Of a DNA stretch of 64,000 nucleotides, positions 45,972-57,483 are shown piece after piece. The notes under the pieces were generated by a model. The model was given only the letters and a program-made list of their open reading frames with translations. It did not search any database and was not told the origin of the DNA. Both the position numbers and the translations under genes were made by a program. Source of the stretch: Przewalskia tangutica (lineage: Eukaryota; Streptophyta; Magnoliopsida; Solanales; Solanaceae); NCBI GenBank assembly GCA_029844215.1, contig CM056729.1, positions 4,960,001 to 5,024,000 of the forward strand. Direction: 5' to 3'. Positions within the stretch are counted from its first letter, which is position 1. Each line of letters opens with the position of its first letter.

Positions 45972-46222
45972 AGGGGCTCGTTTGGTACGTCGCACTAGAC
46001 TGTATAATTTTGCATGGACTGTACTGTATTGTAATAGACTGAACTGTATTAATATATAATGGACGGTATTAGAGTATTAATATATAATGAAGTGTATTTT
46101 ATTTTAGTACAGTATAGGGGAGACCCATCTACTAGATTGGTCTAAAATAGCAGTTGGAGTGTACTATTTTTAGAAATAGTATAGTTCAGTCTGGCTGAAA
46201 ACGCCCACCAAACGGTGTATTT
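45972..46222. mobile_element. MITE-like sequence
   Basis: GGCTCGTTTGGTACG at the left faces CCCACCAAACGG at the right, with internal repeats of ACTGTA-like strings. This is a common hAT-MITE layout; borders approximate. Confidence 0.5.
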
Positions 46223-46511
46223 TTTTTTTATCCAATTGAATTTGTGTGGTCAAAAGAGTAGCTGAAAGAGGAGTTTACGAAGCCTATAAAGAAGAAAAAA
46301 TAATTGGAATAATTTGCCTTTTCTCTTTGCTGCTGGCATCCATTTATTCATTTCACCTAATGCTTTATATAATCCATTATTTCTATTTGCTTAATAACCC
46401 TTTAATTAATTTATTTATTTTGATAAACGATTTTTTTTCGAAAGCCAACTGGTGCAAGGTCCGAAATTACTATATAATTAGCTTGCCTATTTACCCTTCT
46501 TGACTTAAATA

Positions 46512-46764
46512 CTCCTTTTGTCCTAAAATAATTGTTACAATTCGCTTTTCAATAGTCAAACTACATGAATAATGACTAATATTTTTAAATATTTTTTTTA
46601 TTATATGCGAAAATTGCAACTTCTAATACTTTTCGTATGACTTTTAAATATCTGAATTTTAATTTTAAAATATTAAATTAATCTAATTTAATGTAGCTTC
46701 AAAAATTAATTAAGTTAACTCTCGAAATGCGAAACGTGAAAACTATTTTTTTAGACGGAGGGAG
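46512..46764. mobile_element. Stowaway MITE
   Basis: CTCCTTTTGTCCTAAAATAA at the left and TTTTTAGACGGAGGGAG at the right; left flank TA, right flank TG (decayed). Confidence 0.75.
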
Positions 46765-47101
46765 TGTCACATTTTTTACTTTGCAATAAGTCAACAAATT
46801 TTGAATTAATGACGTGCACGGTGCATCTAACCTTCGCCTTATTTAGGCAAATGTCCTTTTTTAGGCCGTTATTTAGATGTCGCCCCTATATTTTAACAGT
46901 TATACAAATATAGTTTTTGAATAATTACTTTTTCAGTTAACGTTAGACTCGAATCTAACCTACAAATCACATTGGGCAAACATATTTTTAATTTGCTTAA
47001 ATACCTTTTTACTTTTATACTTAAATAACCCCTTTTATATATTTTTTTGATTGATTAATTTTTTACTGTTTGGATGGTGGCTGTGTTTGACACTTCGTCC
47101 A

Positions 47102-47324
47102 TGTTAGAATTCATATTATTTATGAATTCTTGTAAGACAATAACAAGAGTAAAGAAAAGAGAATAAAACTATTATTGATAATAAATTGGTAAGTAAAAAA
47201 AAAAATAACTACATCCCTTTATATAGAGTTTAATAAGAATAACAAAGTTTCTTTTGTCGATGTGGGAGGGCAATCCATATTTGCTAACATCCGATGTGGG
47301 AGGACAACCCACTATTTGCTAACA
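47102..47324 (-). repeat. 3' LTR of Copia-4
   Basis: Pairs with 50846-51068 at equal length. Contains a TTTATATAGAG TATA-like string. Confidence 0.92.
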
Positions 47325-47331
47325 TTCCCTC

Positions 47332-50300
47332 TCAAGCTCGCGATGGTGTAGAGAGAAACATAGAGAGTTTGCCAAGAAAGAACCGGTGACGCTGTAAGGT
47401 ATGTGCCTTTGTAAAGAAATATGCAAGTTGCATTGAAGATGAGACAAATGGCAAGGATAGAGTGTCTTGTTGAAGATGATATCGAATAATATGACAATCA
47501 ATCTCAATATGTTTGGTACGTTCATGAAATACTGTGTTGTGTGCAATCTGAATAGAACTTTTATTGTCGCAGTACATCGGTGTCGGTGAGGAAATAGAGA
47601 CACTCATATCAGCCAATAACCAACATAACCATACAATCTCACATGTAGTAGAAGTCATAGCACGATACTCTGCCTAGGTTGAAGAGCGAGAAACAACATC
47701 TTGTTTCTTACTTTTCCATGAAATGAGTGAATCTCCTAAAAATACACAATAACCAGTAGTGAATTTCCGATCAGTCGGGTTACTAGCCCAATCTGCATCA
47801 GAAAATGCACGAAGCTCCAAGGATGAGGTCGATGGAAACAAGAGACTCTGATAAATTATTCCTCGAAGATAGCGAAGAATACGCATAACTGCAGCCCAAT
47901 GTACATATGTAGGAGAGCAAACGAACTGATTGACAATGTGAACAACATATGCAATATCAGGGCGAGTAATGGTGAGGTACATGCGACTCTACAACCGAGC
48001 GATATAAAGTAGTATCGGGAAGAGGATCCGTCGGTAGGTGTATATCGAACATTAACCTCGAGAGGAGAGTCAACTATCACGAGTATCTGAGACGGCCCGC
48101 CAAGAATATCTGCGATGTACTTAGGCGAGAAAGAAGATATCCCTTCTCAGAATAAGCTACCTCAATGCCTAAAAAGTAACGTAGATGACCTAAATCTTTC
48201 ATCTCAAAGCGGCGAGACAAAGTAGATTTTAGGTTTGCAATACCATCAATATCATCACCTGTAATGATCATGTCATCAACGTACAACAAAAGCAAATTAC
48301 AACCTGCAGGGGATGACTTAACAAATAGCGCTGAATCATGAAAGCTGCAAATAAACCCAAGAAATGATACTACAGTGGAGAACTTGTCGAACCAAGCTCT
48401 TGGAGGTTGTTTGAGATCATACAAAGCTTTCTTAAGCCTACACACATGTCCTGTACTATGTGAAACACCGGGTGGAGGGACCATGTAGACTTCTTCTTGA
48501 AGATCCCCATTCAAAAAGGCATTTTTAACATCCATTTGTGAAATATGCCAATGACAAACAGAAGCCACTGTAATAAGAACCCGGACAGATGTCATCTTTG
48601 CAACAGGTGCAAAAGTCTCTTCATAATATATACCATATTCTTGAGCAAAACCCTTTGCAACCAAACGAGCTTTATATCGCTCAATAGAACCATCAGACTT
48701 GGTCTTAATCTTGTATACCCATCGAGAACCAATAGTTTTCTTATCAGTCGGTAGAGAAATAAAATTCCAAGTACCAGTTTTGTTCAAAGCAGTCAGTTCT
48801 TCATTCATAGCCTCTTGCCAAAGAGGATCATGAGCTGCCTCAGAGTAGGAGGTAGGCTCACATAGAGAATTAATAGAAACTAGAAAAGAAGCGAATGATG
48901 GAGCATAGCAAGAATAATCAAAATTGGATACCTGAGTAGATCGTAGAGTGCGTTTAGGATAGCGAGGTGGATCTGGATCTGCAACCACAAGAGGTTCTGA
49001 AATAGGCGTAAGAGGGGGTTGGGTATCAATGTCATGGGACCTGCCAGAAGACTGAGAAGGAACAGATGATATAGATGTAGAATCAGATGAGCAATCAACA
49101 TCAAATGGATCAATATTAATAAGATCATATTTTGTCATGCCATGTGAGGTAGATGGGATGGAAAAGAAAGGAACATGTTCAATAAAGAAAATATTACGAG
49201 ACACATACAATTTTCCAGAGACTGGATCATGACAACGATAACCTTTCTGCCCAACCCCATATCCAAGAAAAACACAAATGGCGACACGAGAAGATAACTT
49301 AGTACGCTCTGCATGTGGACGTAGAACAAAACATGTAGAAACAAAAACTTTCAAATGGGAATATAATGGAGTGTGACCAAATAGTCTAGCATACGGAGAA
49401 ATCTCAGAATTATGAGAGGTAGGGATCCTATTAATAAGATAAACAGATGTAAGGACAACTTCTCCCTAAAATTCACTAGGTACACTAGCGGACAAAAGCA
49501 TAGATCTAGCGGTCTCAACAATATGCATATGCTTTCTCTCAGCTACCCTATTTTGTTGTGGTGTATCAGTACAAGAAGATTGATGTATTGTACCATCAGC
49601 TTTGAAAATACCAGAAAGATTTCCACTAGTATATTCACCCCCTAAATCAGCTCGAAAATATTTAATAGTGGCAGAATGTTGAGTTTTCACATAGGCTTGA
49701 AACTCAGTATAAATATGAACAAAATCAGAACATCGTTTTAGTAAATAAACCCAACAATAACGAGTATAATCATCAATAAAAAAAACATACTATCTGGAGC
49801 CCCCCTTAGTAGGGACAGGTGTTGGCCCCCAAACATCAGAATGAACTAGATCAAATGGTGCAGAAGAAGTAGAAGTACTGAGATTAAAAGGCAAAGCGAA
49901 AATTTTTGCAAGTTTACATCCACTACAGTCAGAAATATCATCGGATTGTAAATCATCAAGAATACCAGAAGTACACATAAAATTTAGGCGAGAGCCTGAT
50001 ATATGACCGAGTCGAGAGTGCCACAAATAAAATTTTGAAAAAGAAGGTGTCAAATGGAAAGAAGACAAATTAACAGGCATAGCAGCTACATGAGTAGGAA
50101 GATGCAGCTCATTCAAAACATATAGACCTTTCCCCTTCCTACGTCCTGTCCCAATCACTCTCTTGGATTTTAGATCCTGCTAATAACAAGAATTGGGGGG
50201 AAAGACCAATAAAGCAGCCAGAGTCACATATTTGACCAGCAGAAGCAAGATTCATATGTAATTTGGGAATGCAATAAACATCATGTAAAGATATGGTGGA

Positions 50301-50595
50301 TGTATGAATGGTACCAATGTCTGTCAATGACATAGGTGTGCCATCAGCAGTCACAACAGAGGTGGATGGGGGGTCACAAGACATAGATATAAAAGTAGAA
50401 GAATCAGGAGACATGATTTCCAGCTCCAGAGTCCAAAATCCAAGAAGACGAATTGATACCTGAAGCAATAGATGGTGATGAACTGGAAGGAGCAGAAAGA
50501 GCACAAGACTGTGGATTACTTTAAAACTGCTGGAAGGCGAGAAACTTCTTAAATTGGTCAGCTACAAATTGTAATGAATCGTCACCTCCAGCCAT
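47332..50595 (-). pseudogene. Copia-4 pol polyprotein, lightly damaged
   Basis: The minus-strand ATG at about 50595 starts M-A-G-G-D-D-S and meets a stop after ~24 codons. The protease core (S-W-I-L-D-S-G-A-G-N-H) follows, then Y-L-W-H-S-R-L-G-H, the integrase motif set with D-L-G-G-E-Y and N-R-V-A-E-R-K, and RT with W-V-Y-K-I-K-T-K-S-D-G. The catalytic Y-V-D-D is intact (about 48275-48290). RNase H carries S-T-E-A-E-Y-R-A and Y-C-D-N-K-S-S. Damage seen: a stop and a T-run shift at 49770-49795, a stop at about 49465, a frameshift near 48080, and a shift at 47660-47680. Most domains read cleanly between breaks, so the loss of function is recent or partly consensus error. Confidence 0.9.
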
Positions 50596-50829
50596 CGAAA
50601 ATAATTTAAACAGAAAAATCCCAAATAACAAGCAACAATCTCAATCTCACCAAATCCCAAATCCGACCTCTGTAAGAAGATTCCCAGGAAAGATTGGAGG
50701 GTCACAACTGGACCACTTAAATACCAACCTCCTTAAACAAAACCTACTTACTTCGTGATGTAAATGACAAGCAACAATCCCAAAACAAGCAACAAAATAA
50801 TAAGTAAAAGAAAAGAAACTTAAATAACA

Positions 50830-50844
50830 TGCGCTTTTGATACC
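50830..50844 (-). other. Primer binding site of Copia-4
   Basis: The minus strand reads TGGTATCAAAAGCGC just inside the 5' LTR; a tRNA-Met-type site. Confidence 0.7.
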
Positions 50845-50845
50845 A

Positions 50846-51068
50846 TGTTAGAATTCATATTATTTATGAATTCTTGTAAGGCAATAACAAGAGTAAAGAA
50901 AAAAAAATAAGACTATTATTGATAGTGAATTGGTAAGTAAAAGAAAAAGCAACTACATCCTTTTATATAGAATTTAATAAGAATGACAAAATTTCTTTTG
51001 TCGATGTGCAAGGACAATCCATATTTGCTAACATCCGATGTGAGAGGACAATCCACTATTTGTTAACA
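50846..51068 (-). repeat. 5' LTR of Copia-4
   Basis: Partner of 47102-47324; same termini and length. Confidence 0.92.
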
Positions 51069-51073
51069 GTCCA

Positions 51074-51870
51074 CACATACGTTTGTTTCTGTACCCACTA
51101 ATTTGACAAAATCACAGATTTTAGCGCCGATATTTGCCCCACCAATTCTCCATTTAAACTGTAGGGCCATTCTCAATGTTAAAAGCTTAAAAGGAAAATT
51201 TGGTCCACAAAGTATTCATCAGGTTTGGGAAGGATCGCAACCCAAAGAATGTGATATACACTATTATAGACAGATTACTAACCTAATGCAAGCATTAATG
51301 ATTTATCCTCGTACTATTCAAAGTAGTTCAATTTTATCTTTCTATACAATTTTAGTTCATATTTACTTTAACCCATAGTCGATTGTCTCGGATTTGTATT
51401 AAAAAATATTATGTTATCAATCTGTTTAACCAATTATAACATGTTATTTACCTTCTATTGTAGGTTAATTTAACCTAAAATATAATACATTACCAATGCA
51501 TGTAAGTTTATATTTTAGCTTATTGTTGTCAAAAAACTTTCGAACTTGGAAGGTTCATAAAATAATATTTGTAGATTATTTATTTTTTCCCTTTGCTTCG
51601 ACATATAATTAATTCATTTCCCCCTTATGTAATAGATTTTTGTCTCAATTCTATTGTTATTTATGAATTGGTTATTAAATTAGCTCTATAATTCAGAAAC
51701 AAGTAAGCCTGCATCTTTTTTTTGTTTCTCTCTTCTATCCTGTATTCGTTTCTGGATCTAATTAATTCAGATTTGAATGAAAAAGTTTTATTTTGGGGTA
51801 AAGTATTCCGTAAAAGAGGTGATTCTATTCTAGAGCTTATATGTAAAGATTGTAATTAAGGGTAGGACAA
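51074..51870. other. Intergenic DNA, no gene seen
   Basis: AT-rich; a possible frame at 51103-51378 has no recognisable domain. Confidence 0.5.
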
Positions 51871-52412
51871 AGGTGCAAATATACTCCTAAACTTTGCGAT
51901 TTAGAGCAGATATATTCTCGTTATAAAAGTGGTGGATATATATCATGCTATTACAAAATGGTGTAAATATACCCTTTTTGTTGACGGATTTTTTTTTTAA
52001 ATTATTTATCTTATTTTTTAATTTAAAAAAAGTCTATCCATTTCTTTTGAGTAGAAATATTGCTCGAAAGCCATATGGTAATTTTTTTTCCTGGTGAGTT
52101 GGGTCTGGTTCGTTTAAAAAATTGGGTAGACTTAGTTTTTTAAAGCCACAGAGATATTTTTTCAAACAAATCAGACCCGATCCACCAGGAAAAAATTACC
52201 ATGTGGCTTTAGAAAAATATGTCTATTAAAAACAATTGGTAGATTTTTTTAAATGAAAAATAAACGATTTTTTAGAAAATTTTCGTCAGCGAAAATGATA
52301 TATTTGCACAATTTGTGTAACGGCAGGGGTATATTTGCACCATTTTATAATGACATGGATATATTCACCACTTTTATAATGGGGGTATATTTGCTCTAGA
52401 TCTCAAAGTATT
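51871..52412. mobile_element. Foldback MITE with long inverted arms
   Basis: The left arm (GATTTAGAGCAGATATATTC, TTATAAAAGTGGTGGATATA, AAAATGGTGTAAATATACCC) is mirrored at the right (read backwards GATCTAGAGCAAATATACCC, TTATAAAAGTGGTGAATATA). A second inner pair around CCTGGTGAGTTGGGTCTG and CAGACCCGATCCACCAGG makes the element nearly one long hairpin. No coding capacity. Confidence 0.85.
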
Positions 52413-52504
52413 AGTATTAATGTTATTATATATATTTTTGACATACTTTTTATTTATATTTTAGTTATTATAATGATATGAGCTTAAATAAAGAAATGAA
52501 CATT

Positions 52505-52553
52505 CATAGAGTTGATCTCAACTTTTTTGGGATTGAGATGCGGCTATTGTTGT
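52505..52553 (+). mobile_element. RTE 3'-end stub
   Basis: AACTTTTTTGGGATTGAGAT followed by GCGGCTATTGTTGT is the RTE tail signature. No clear target duplication. Confidence 0.55.
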
Positions 52554-52563
52554 CACCTCAATA

Positions 52564-52905
52564 TTCCCTCCCGTTCAAAATAAGTGTTCATTTAGCCTTC
52601 AGCACTCTCATTAAATACTATTTCATATATCTCATAATAAGTGTCACCTTAGCAAAAAACACATATATTAAAAAATCAATAGTGCAATAAAAAGTTTATC
52701 AAACTATCTCTATTTAACAAAAATAGATTAGTTTTTCATTTTGATTAAAAACATGCATGAATAGTAATAATTTATGTCTTGAATAGAGAATTTGTCAATA
52801 AATGTTTCTTAAATAGAGAGCTTCCCAATTTTTGTCTAAGGGTATAGTAGGAAAAAAAATATGTCTTGAATTCCTAAGGTGACACTTATTATGGAACGGA
52901 TGGAG
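52564..52905. mobile_element. Stowaway-like MITE, 342 bp
   Basis: TTCCCTCCCGTTCAAAATAA at the left and TTATTATGGAACGGATGGAG at the right, flanked by TA. Confidence 0.75.
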
Positions 52906-53121
52906 TAACTTATAGAAAGAAATAGATAATTTGACTAAACTATCCTTATTTAAAATTTTAGTGCATATTTCACATTGAAATCTGATTATTTAGCACTAAA
53001 TAAGGGTGAATCTAGTAAAGTATAATTAATTTCTTCTTGAATATTTATTTTGAATCAAAATAAAAAAACTCTGCTATAGTTACTAGCTAACCGGGCTTAG
53101 ATTGCAGAGGTCACCATCGTA

Positions 53122-53125
<4 letters not shown>

Positions 53126-53170
<45 letters not shown>
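53126..53170. repeat. TA dinucleotide microsatellite, about 22 units
   Basis: Uninterrupted TA run of 45 bp. A candidate length polymorphism. Confidence 0.95.
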
Positions 53171-53176
<6 letters not shown>

Positions 53177-53610
53177 TTATATTCAAGCAAAATATCCAAT
53201 TTAGTTTCACGTTTAACTTTTCCTTTTTGTGTTCCTAAAAAGAAGGACTAGGTGAAATTGCATGTTCTTTTTTTCAATTCCAATTAGTCCTCACTTTGTT
53301 GAATTTTTGTCCCCCTTTTTAACCCTATTGACTCTTGTTTTAATCTTTTTGGTTAATGCAAATTGTTCTAACATCAAGTCTTCTGTGCACGCATGATTTC
53401 GAAATCTATGCGTATATGTTTACACTTTACTTAGCTTCATTTCAAAATTTTAAAAGTGTTTAGTGCTACAATTAGTTCCATACCGTTGAAGGTTCATGCA
53501 TATATACAAGTTATTGCAACTCCCTCATCATAAAGTAGAGAGTTCCTGCATCGGGTGGGCCTACTAAAAGTATAAAAATAAAGGGAAAAGAACGTATGTG
53601 CCTCTTGCAA

Positions 53611-54018
53611 TAAAGGAAAAAGAAAGACAAAAATTATTTTGATCCGAAATTTCTGTGTATATTGGTTTCACTGTAAAGGATCTTCGTATGGAGATACCTC
53701 TTACGAGATGCAATAGCACGGTAGATCTCTATCCATTCACATCCACCTCCGCTGCCAGATCTCTATCCATTCACATGTATATATAGGAATGAAAAAAAAA
53801 TGCTACAAAAAGAAAAATAGGAAGCTTCTAGAAATTTTCATGTGGGGCATGACTCCACTTTCAACGTGTCAGCTTAGTGTGTGTGGAATAAAATTGTCTG
53901 AGCACTTTCCTCCTTCTTTTCTTTCTTTTTGAACGAGTATTGTCATCTCCAATATCAACATGCTCACTTCCATCTTCATTCTTTCTTTTATCACCATTTT
54001 CATTTTTTATTTCCATTA
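53611..54018 (-). repeat. 3' LTR of Copia-3, with captured coding patch
   Basis: It matches 58635-59047 at both ends, but the middle differs. Here about 53660-53778 holds a piece of Copia GAG-pre-integrase sequence, while the other LTR has about 19 bp at that spot. A stretch of ~95 bp present in the other LTR (58730-58845) is missing here. Confidence 0.88.
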
Positions 54019-54027
54019 CCCCCCTTC
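54019..54027 (-). other. Polypurine tract of Copia-3
   Basis: GAAGGGGGG on the minus strand directly precedes the 3' LTR. Confidence 0.75.
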
Positions 54028-54116
54028 AAATTGGAGGGTGAGGTACGAACCCCCAACTTGTGTAAAAGAAAATGGTGAGAAGGTCCAGAATGGGGTTTAG
54101 TGAACAAATCTGCCAC

Positions 54117-54614
54117 TTAAGAAGAAGAAGGAATGAAAGATAAAGAAATTAAGCCATTTAAGTATTGTTGGCGGACGAAGTGACAATTAATGTCAACATG
54201 CTTCGTCCGCTCATGAAAGACGGAATTTTTAGCTATGTGTATTGCTGCTGGCTGTCCGATTGAAGTGAAATTGGAAGTGAGGGTTTGAGGGATAGATCGG
54301 AAAGAAGGCGAACGAGCCAAGTCAGCTCAGCAACGACCCTTCTCATCGACCTATACTCGAACCACGAGGGAAATAGAGGGTTGTTTCTTGGATTTCCAAG
54401 AAATAGGACTTCCTCCCAAACTGATGAACAAACCACTGACGGATCGTCTAGTATCTTGGCACGTAGCCCAGCCAGAATCACAGAAGGCGGGCAATTGAAA
54501 TGAAGGAGTGTTGTTGAGAAAAATCCCCAGACCATGGTCTGCGAGCAAGTATCGAAGTACGTGTTTTGACGCACCCATATGTCCATGATGTGGCTTCTGC
54601 ATATATTGACTCAA
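54117..54614 (-). pseudogene. Copia-3 RNase H remnant
   Basis: Minus strand: H-V-L-R-Y-L-L, F-C-D-S-G-W-A, D-T-R-R-S-V-S-G, I-S-W-K-S-K-K-Q-P, then after a shift V-A-E-L-T-W-L, and H-I-A-K-N-S-V-F-H-E-R-T-K-H-V-D-I-N-C-H-F. At least two frame changes. Confidence 0.85.
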
Positions 54615-54741
54615 ATATTATACGGAGAAGCTCAGATCTGGTCTAATGTGCGTCAAGAAGTTCAGCTGATCAATCAATCGTCGATATAAAGATGGATCTG
54701 AAAGAAGGGTGTCCATTTCAGCTGTCAATTTGATTGTGGGA

Positions 54742-56153
54742 TCAAGATGAGATGTAGCAGGTCTCAAATTTATACTCATTCAACAGCTCTAAAATGAATT
54801 TCTTTTGACTTAGAATCAATCCCTGAGGTTCACGGATAACTTCAATCCCCAAGAAGTAGTGTAAGTCACCCAAATCCTTTATTTTGAACTCATTATCCAG
54901 AAAAGTATTTAAATCATCGAGTTCCTCTTTGTTGTTTCCTGTAAGTAATATATCGTCCACGTAAACTGCTATAATGGAAATAGAGGAATTATGACATTTA
55001 TAAAATAATGAATAATCGTTTAAAGAATGATGAAATCCTTTGTAACTCAAAGCTGATGTTAGTCTTGAATACCACTGGCGAGATGCTTGTCGAATACCAT
55101 ATAGAGATTTCTTCAAACGACACACAAGTGTAGGATCAGTCACTTGCAAACCAGATGGTAATCTGATATAAACTTCTTCATCTAAATCCCCATGAATAAA
55201 CGCATTATTAACGTCCAATTGATAGAGTCCCCAACCCTTTTTAATGGCTATTGCAAGCAGACGTCTAATGATAGTAATTTTGATCACTGGACTAAAAGTT
55301 TCAGTGAAGTCGATGCCTTCCTCTTGTATATCACCTCGAACTACCAATCGAGCTTTTAGTCTCTCTAAGGACCCATCAGAATTTAATTTGGTTTTGTAGA
55401 CCCATTTTGAAGGCAATGCCTTCTTTCCAAAGGGAAATGGGACAAGTTCCCATGTGTCATTTGTAATCAGTGTCTCAAGCTCTTTTGTCATAGCATCTTG
55501 CCAACCAGGATATAAAATAGCTTGTGAAAAACTTTTAGGTTCAAAAATTTGAGAAAGAGAATTGTGGTATTGTTTGTTAAAATCAGACAAAGCATTAAAA
55601 GAGAAAGGAGTTGCAGAAACAGTAGAGGCAAAACAGGAAGAAGTGACATCAGAAAAATGAATAGAATTGCAAACATAGTCATGAAGATAGGTTGGGTGTG
55701 TACAGACCTAGTGGATCTCTTTAATGTAGATTCAAACTCTGCAGGTGGATCAAGGTTATTTGAAACAGTGATATTTTGAGTTGTACTTAAAGGTAAGGAA
55801 TGAGTTGTGATAGCGGAATGTGTTGTAGTTGGTATTTGAGGCTGAGTTGTGACGGGAGAGTGTGTAGTATTTGGTGATTTATTAGGTGATCTAGGGAGAC
55901 AATATTCTGAAGAAATGTCTGAAGGTGCTGAATTTGGTGGACTATTTGAGAGATCAGGATTATAGCTATTGTCAATGTCCATCAAAGGAAAAATAGAATC
56001 AGTGTCTTTTAAGGAACTGAAAGGATATATTTCCTCATGAAATACCACATCCCTAGAAACAAAGAACTTTTGGGTATGTAGATTAAGCAGCTTATATTCC
56101 TTTTTTTCAAAAGGGTAGCCAATAAACACACAAGGTTGTGCTCTAGGTTCCAA
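54742..56153 (-). pseudogene. Copia-3 reverse transcriptase
   Basis: Minus strand: a linker with P-C-V-F-I-G-Y-P and F-V-S-R-D-V-V-F-H-E (about 56020-56150), a frameshift in 55490-55600, then W-Q-D-A-M-T-K-E-L, W-V-Y-K-T-K-L-N-S-D-G, Q-L-D-V-N-N-A-F-I-H-G and Y-G-I-R-Q-A-S-R-Q-W. The intact Y-V-D-D-I-L-L-T-G is at about 54948-54975. From 55590 to 54742 the RT core reads without a stop. Confidence 0.9.
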
Positions 56154-56282
56154 TTTTGTCCTTCCATGGGATAAAGTAGATGCAAAGCAAAGGCAACCAA
56201 AACATTTTAAGTGTGAATATGTACGAGGTGACCAAAAAATTTCTCATAAGGTGTTTTGAAAGATAAGATTCTAGTAGGACAT

Positions 56283-57483
56283 CTATTTATCAGGTATGTG
56301 GCTGTCATAAGGCAGTCCCCCCCAAACCTTAGTTGGAAGGTGAGATTGGAATAACAGGGCTATACAAACCTCTAATAAATGTCTATGTTTCTTTTCAACC
56401 ACACCATTTTGTTGTGGTGTGGCAACACAAGAAGTTTGATGAATTATGCCTTGAGAAGAAAAAAATGAAGATGTTTCGAAACTGGATCCTAATTCCCAAG
56501 CATTGTCAGACCTAACAATTTTCACCTTTTGTCCAAATTGCCTTTCTACCATTGCAAGGAATGATTTTAAACAGAGAATGTATTGGACTTAGTAGACAAT
56601 AGAAAAGTTCAAGTACTTCTAGTGAAATCATCTATTATAGTTAGGAAATACTTATACCCATCATAGGTAGGTGTTTTGTATGCTCATGTGTCAATGTGTA
56701 TGAGATCAAGTTTTGCTTAGTGGAAATATTACTGTTAGAAAAAGGCAATTTGCTTTGCTTTTCCAATGGACAAATGGAATAAGGAAACACAAATTTAGAA
56801 GAAAGAAATTTCATTGATATTCTTCATATTTGACAAAGGCATGTGGCCCAATCTATGGTGCCATAGTCTACTCTTAACATCCGAAACTAAACTACAACTG
56901 AAACTGGATGAAACATCCTTCAGGGAATTAACAACATAACTAGGCAACTTGACACTAGAACTTGGAAGTAAAGTAGCTTCTGGATTTCTATTGTTGAGAA
57001 GATAGAGTCTTTTTTGGGTTTTACCAAGTAGCATGGGGCTCCTCATTGAAGGGCCCTGTATATAGCAATGAAAAGGAGAAAAATCATGAAATTAAAAAGT
57101 TGTTGGCATAATATGTGGACTGACAAAAGGTTAAAATGAAAGCTAGGAATAAAGAGAACATTATGTATGGTAAGATTAGAAAATGGCTTAATGGATCCAT
57201 ACTGAGAAACATAGATTTTTTGAGAATTTGGCAACTTGACAAAGACAGGATAGGGGAGAGTTCTCATGTTGATAAAAAATTATTTTATGTAACTCATGTG
57301 CTCTGTGGCACCAGAGTCAATGATCCAAGTTTTGTTAGTAAATTTTGAAACATCAATTTTTGAAAAATCAATTTTGGAATTTAAAGAAAATGGACTTAAT
57401 CTTATACCAGCACAGTTTGCATTTGCTATGACATCAGAACTTGTGGACTGATCCTCTGTTTTCACTTGTTTCAACATCTGCAT
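56283..57483 (-). pseudogene. Copia-3 protease and integrase
   Basis: The protease site W-I-I-D-S-G-A-T-E-H-M is at about 57293-57325. The integrase zinc region has W-H-H-R-L-G-H-M-P (about 56845), then S-D-N-A-W-E-L and Q-Q-N-G-V-V-E-K-K-H-R-H with the second Asp and the Glu of the active site. The stretch around 56560-56790 is frame-broken. Confidence 0.82.

Larger units (their letters stand above)
47102..51068 (-). mobile_element. Copia-4: complete Copia with 223-bp LTRs, nearly gag-less
   Basis: LTRs 47102-47324 and 50846-51068 both run TGTTAGAATTC...TAACA. The target duplication GTCCA is at 47097-47101 and 51069-51073. The LTRs differ at roughly 20 positions by eye, mostly transitions. 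A primer site (minus strand TGGTATCAAAAGCGC) abuts the right LTR. The interior codes for protease, integrase, RT and RNase H, but only a ~24-codon leader stands where gag should be. Confidence 0.93.

Noticed and set aside
51103..51378. 91-residue open frame in intergenic DNA
   Set aside because: No recognisable domain, AT-rich composition like its surroundings, and no upstream signals.
53126..53170. TA run as a promoter
   Set aside because: A plain microsatellite with no gene in a sensible position.
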